Shown: positions 6,347-7,621 of the stretch, in pieces
Layout: every line of letters starts with the position of its first letter
How positions within the stretch are numbered: position 1 is the stretch's first letter
NCBI GenBank assembly: GCA_039188505.1
Contig: JBCCZC010000277.1
Coordinates: 1 to 7,621 of the forward strand
Length of the DNA: 7,621 nucleotides
Reading direction: 5' to 3'
From: JBCCZC01 sp039188505
GTDB taxonomy: Bacteria > Pseudomonadota > Gammaproteobacteria > Xanthomonadales > SZUA-38
The notes under the pieces: model-generated
What the model saw: the letters and a program-made list of their open reading frames with translations, nothing else
What the model was told of the DNA's origin: nothing
The model's database searches: none
Position numbers and translations under genes: made by a program

Positions 6347-7522
6347 ATGGCAGCCAATCCGGCAGAAATTTCGTCTCTCGAAGATCAGCAGGAACTCGAG
6401 GCCCAGATCCTCGACGCCATCGACCGCTGGGTCGAGAAAGAGGTCCGGCCGATCGCCCGGGAATACGACCAGGCCGATCGCTACCCCGAGGAGCTGGTCG
6501 AGCAGATGAAGGAGCTCGGGCTCTTCGGTGCGACCATCGGCGTCGAGTATGGCGGTCTGGGCCTCAGCGCCTCGACCTATGCCAAGGTCGTCAGCCGGAT
6601 CTGCGAGGTCTGGATGGCGCCCACAGGCATCTTCAACTCGCACCTGATCATGGCCAGCGCCGTCGAGCGCGCCGGAACGGACTCCCAGAAGGCCCACTAT
6701 CTGCCGAGATTCGCCACCGGCGAGCTGCGCGGCGGGATCGGGCTCACGGAGCCGAACGCCGGCACGGACCTGCAGCGCATCCGGACCGTTGCCCGGCGCG
6801 ACGGCGACGATTACGTGATCAACGGCACCAAGACCTGGATCTCGAACGGCATCAAGGGCAACTGCCTGGCGGTGCTGGTCAAGACCGACCCGAAGACCGA
6901 TCCGCCGCACAAGGGCATGAGCCTGTTCCTCTGCGAGAAGGGGCCCGGTTTCACGGTCGGCAAGAAGCTGGAGAAGCTCGGCTACCGGTCGATCGACAGC
7001 GCGGAGCTGATCTTCGAGGACTACCGCGTCTCGAAGGACCGCCTGATCGGCGGCGTGGAGGGGCAGGGCTTCCAGCAGGCCGCCGGCGGGCTCGAGCTCG
7101 GCCGCATCAACGTCGCTGCTCGCGGCGTTGGCATGGCCCGCGGCGCCCTCAACCTCTCGCTGGCCTACGCCAAGGAGCGGGAGACCTTCGGCAAGCCGAT
7201 CGCGAAGCACCAGGCCATCCAGCTCAAGCTCGCGGACATGTCGACGCGCGCAGAGGCGGCCGCGCTGCTGGTGGAGGAAGCGGCCAGGCGCTACGACACG
7301 GGCCAGCGCTGCGACCTCGAGGCGGGCCGGGCGAAGCTGTTCGCGTCCGAGGCCGCGCTCGAGAACGCGACCGACGGCATGCGGATCTTCGGAGGCTACA
7401 GCTACTCGACCGAGTACGAGATCGAGCGCTTCTTCCGCGACGCGCCCCTCATGTGCATCGGCGAGGGCACCAACGAGATCCAGCGGATCATCATTGCGAA
7501 GCAGCTGGTGGAGCGTAGCTAG
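6347..7522 (+). CDS. acyl-CoA dehydrogenase (FAD-dependent)
   Basis: A complete 391-residue acyl-CoA dehydrogenase, oxidising an acyl-CoA to its 2,3-enoyl-CoA and passing electrons to ETF. Domains run in the normal order: N-terminal helices (about 10-125); the beta domain with GLTEPNAGTD (132-141) and TKTWISNG (161-168) at the flavin; and C-terminal helices with RETFGKPI (278-285), R-I-F-G-G-Y (346-351), and GEGTNEIQR (372-380). E373 lies where medium-chain acyl-CoA dehydrogenase has its catalytic base, so it looks active. Size is that of ordinary family members and much shorter than methylsuccinyl-CoA dehydrogenase of the ethylmalonyl-CoA pathway. The ATG follows the MaoC stop by three bases, and GAGG in the end of that gene can serve as ribosome binding site, suggesting coupled translation. 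The substrate may be a branched dicarboxylyl-CoA given the neighbours, but this is inference; the family fold does not tell. Confidence 0.93.
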   Translation: MAANPAEISSLEDQQELEAQILDAIDRWVEKEVRPIAREYDQADRYPEELVEQMKELGLFGATIGVEYGGLGLSASTYAKVVSRICEVWMAPTGIFNSHLIMASAVERAGTDSQKAHYLPRFATGELRGGIGLTEPNAGTDLQRIRTVARRDGDDYVINGTKTWISNGIKGNCLAVLVKTDPKTDPPHKGMSLFLCEKGPGFTVGKKLEKLGYRSIDSAELIFEDYRVSKDRLIGGVEGQGFQQAAGGLELGRINVAARGVGMARGALNLSLAYAKERETFGKPIAKHQAIQLKLADMSTRAEAAALLVEEAARRYDTGQRCDLEAGRAKLFASEAALENATDGMRIFGGYSYSTEYEIERFFRDAPLMCIGEGTNEIQRIIIAKQLVERS

Positions 7523-7531
7523 TCTTCGCCC

Positions 7532-7556
7532 GGAAACGGCCGTCCCTGGCCGTTCC
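7532..7556. repeat. hairpin 1 after the acyl-CoA dehydrogenase gene
   Basis: AACGGCC (7535-7541) pairs with GGCCGTT (7548-7554) around a six-base loop, and GG/CC extends the stem past a bulged A. It starts 10 bases after the stop codon. No T-run follows. Confidence 0.55.
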
Positions 7557-7562
7557 AGACCC

Positions 7563-7592
7563 GGAATTCGAAAAGCGTGGTTTTCGAATTCC
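7563..7592. terminator. hairpin 2: perfect 12-bp stem, probable end of the maoC operon
   Basis: GGAATTCGAAAA (7563-7574) pairs perfectly with TTTTCGAATTCC (7581-7592) around the loop GCGTGG. The stem is strikingly AT-rich for this DNA. The following TCACGTTTTC is only a poor U-tract, so it could be a weak intrinsic terminator, a bidirectional one, or an mRNA 3'-end stabiliser. An alternative pairing exists: GAAAAGCGTG (7570-7579) with CACGTTTTC (7594-7602), one bulge, which is mutually exclusive with this stem. Confidence 0.5.
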
Positions 7593-7603
7593 TCACGTTT
7601 TCA

Positions 7604-7618
7604 GCGGCTTGCAGCCGC
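7604..7618. repeat. hairpin 3 at the window edge
   Basis: GCGGCT-TGC-AGCCGC forms a 6-bp stem with a 3-base loop, directly after the T-rich stretch. It is close in sequence to the GCGGC-TTCA-GCCGC hairpin at the end of the lyase gene (4034-4046). The window ends here, so any following T-run is not visible. Confidence 0.45.
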
Positions 7619-7621
7619 AGA

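Noticed and set aside
6203..7210. Minus-strand open frame of 335 codons opposite the acyl-CoA dehydrogenase gene
   Set aside because: Antisense shadow; the plus-strand product has complete acyl-CoA dehydrogenase motifs, whereas this frame has none.
731..7522. Ethylmalonyl-CoA pathway module (methylsuccinyl-CoA dehydrogenase, mesaconyl-CoA hydratase, malyl-CoA lyase)
   Set aside because: The families agree, but the MaoC protein is a single 180-residue domain and the dehydrogenase has 391 residues, while the pathway's dedicated enzymes are, as I recall, considerably larger; no crotonyl-CoA carboxylase/reductase or mutase is present.
7563..7592. Insertion-sequence terminal inverted repeat
   Set aside because: The two arms are only six bases apart and there is no transposase or target duplication, so it is a hairpin, not an element end.

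Overview
The window is a GC-rich stretch of bacterial DNA, probably from a proteobacterium or similar high-GC Gram-negative. That is judged from codon use, protein families and short Shine-Dalgarno-led intergenic gaps; nothing here fixes the species. It is dominated by one compact accessory catabolic cluster of six genes, flanked on the left by the 3' end of an unrelated gene.

Layout: (1) The 3' part of an unrecognised plus-strand gene, ending at 538. (2) A spacer of about 190 bases holding a heptamer tandem repeat (GCTTGGA units, 656-718). (3) A minus-strand pair transcribed right to left: an MmgE/PrpD-family protein, then a HpaB / 4-hydroxybutyryl-CoA dehydratase-superfamily flavoprotein. 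(4) A non-coding gap of 324 bases with the promoter of that pair and palindromes near the end of the next gene. (5) A minus-strand pair: a GntR-family (HutC/UTRA type) regulator, then a CitE-like CoA-ester lyase. (6) A divergent control region of 70 bases. (7) A plus-strand pair: a MaoC-like enoyl-CoA hydratase and an acyl-CoA dehydrogenase. (8) A tail of 99 bases with three consecutive hairpins.

How it fits together: MaoC-type hydratase, CitE-type lyase, acyl-CoA dehydrogenase and MmgE/PrpD protein together recall the itaconate catabolic cluster of Pseudomonas aeruginosa (itaconyl-CoA hydratase, citramalyl-CoA lyase, acyl-CoA dehydrogenase, MmgE/PrpD protein). The natural reading is hydration of an unsaturated branched dicarboxylyl-CoA followed by retro-Claisen cleavage to central metabolites. 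Differences are the HpaB-type flavoprotein, the GntR regulator, and the absence of a CoA-transferase or ligase and of a flavin reductase in the window. The substrate is therefore inferred, not proven.

The most useful new observation is a shared candidate operator. An identical 12-mer, TGTACGGACATT (core TGT-N4-ACA), occurs once in the divergent gntR/maoC control region and once directly overlapping a perfect TATAAT box in front of the MmgE/PrpD gene. It is placed so that the GntR regulator could control all three transcription units as one regulon. It also argues that the regulator starts at 5730, not at the upstream ATG codons.
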